This document shows, one piece after another, positions 4,934 through 5,295 of a DNA stretch of 5,295 nt. The stretch lies in assembly GCA_002842255.1 (NCBI GenBank), contig PHCM01000123.1, positions 1-5,295 of the forward strand, in the 5' to 3' direction. The notes under the pieces were generated by a model. The model saw only the letters and a program-made list of their open reading frames with translations, was not told the DNA's origin and made no database searches. Each line of letters opens with the position of its first letter. The stretch's first letter is position 1. The position numbers and the translations under genes were made by a program. This DNA comes from Betaproteobacteria bacterium HGW-Betaproteobacteria-2 (GTDB lineage: Bacteria; Pseudomonadota; Gammaproteobacteria; Burkholderiales; Methylophilaceae).

Positions 4934-5295
4934 TTACAAGGTTGATACTAGCTCTTGGAAATCATGTTCATAAATTATTTTTATGTTCTGTCCAGAAGCG
5001 ATCAGTTGTTCAGCCTTTCTGTGTTTTGAGCTTTTTTCGTTTCCTGCAAGCTTGTGAGAGTCTTGACTACCAACTACAAGAATAGTGGTTTTTTTCGTAA
5101 CATTTTGATCTACACTGCAACCTAGGTCGGCTGCCAAGTTTGCGGCCTCATTTCGCGTTAGATTTAATGCGCCGGTAAAAACGATCACTTCTCCTAATAA
5201 TTTTCCTGCAGGATTGCCGATTCTCTTTATTGATGAGCCCTGTGAAGACAATTCTGGGTTAATTGGCTGGCTAACACGCTTAAGCCATGAAGCCA
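4934..5295 (-). CDS. BRCT-domain protein, C-terminal part (truncated by window edge)
   Basis: The reading frame is open to the right edge, giving about 120 visible residues. It can begin at a TTG (5249-5251), but it continues in frame beyond that (ASWLKRVSQPINPELSS), so the true start is almost certainly outside the window. After a linker of about 33 residues comes one BRCT domain: GEVIVFTGALNLTRNEA, GCSVDQNVTKKTTILVVG, then HKLAGNEKSSKHRKAEQLI and a final KIIYEHDF. This version of BRCT, with LVVG and a KSSKHRKA segment, is one I associate with the C-terminus of DEDDh 3'-5' exonuclease (DNA polymerase III epsilon-like) proteins. LigA also ends in a BRCT but differs in detail. BRCT domains bind DNA ends or partner proteins in repair. 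The gene is clearly poorer in GC than the flavoprotein gene downstream (about 40% versus 72% in sampled 60-base blocks), which may mark separate origin. Confidence 0.8.
   Translation of the reverse strand, partial: ASWLKRVSQPINPELSSQGSSIKRIGNPAGKLLGEVIVFTGALNLTRNEAANLAADLGCSVDQNVTKKTTILVVGSQDSHKLAGNEKSSKHRKAEQLIASGQNIKIIYEHDFQELVSTL

Overview
The window looks like chromosomal DNA from a betaproteobacterium. The 5S rRNA tail is of betaproteobacterial type (CCACCCCTTCCCATCCCGAA followed by GTAGGTCACCGCC), and the proteins resemble families common in that class. I cannot name the genus with confidence. A Nitrosomonadales or Gallionellaceae/Methylophilales-like bacterium of moderate GC content is a guess.

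Layout. Positions 1-91 are the 3' part of a 5S rRNA gene, the end of an rRNA operon, closed by a near-perfect intrinsic terminator at 101-131. An AT-rich spacer with a dyad and a possible promoter leads to a small conserved protein of unknown function (279-518, +). Convergent to it is a two-gene minus-strand operon: a catalytically intact Y-family translesion DNA polymerase (1311-2561), then a ParA/Soj-type ATPase (541-1314) overlapping it by 4 bp. An 88-bp divergent spacer separates this operon from msrA (2650-3189, +), a peptide methionine sulfoxide reductase. Convergent to msrA, 9 bp away, is a second minus-strand run. It reads from the right edge as the C-terminal part of a BRCT-domain protein (truncated by the window), then a flavin-reductase-like flavoprotein (11-bp gap), then a CorA-type divalent cation transporter (4-bp overlap).

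How the genes fit together. The rRNA, msrA, corA and flavoprotein genes are ordinary housekeeping or stress genes. msrA repairs oxidised methionine, the polymerase bypasses DNA lesions, and the BRCT fragment probably belongs to a DNA-repair or exonuclease protein. A loose stress-and-repair theme is possible, but shared regulation is not shown; I see no LexA box. The most interesting arrangement is the polymerase translationally coupled to an orphan ParA ATPase with no ParB or parS in view. I found no CRISPR array, tRNA, insertion sequence or obvious phage gene.
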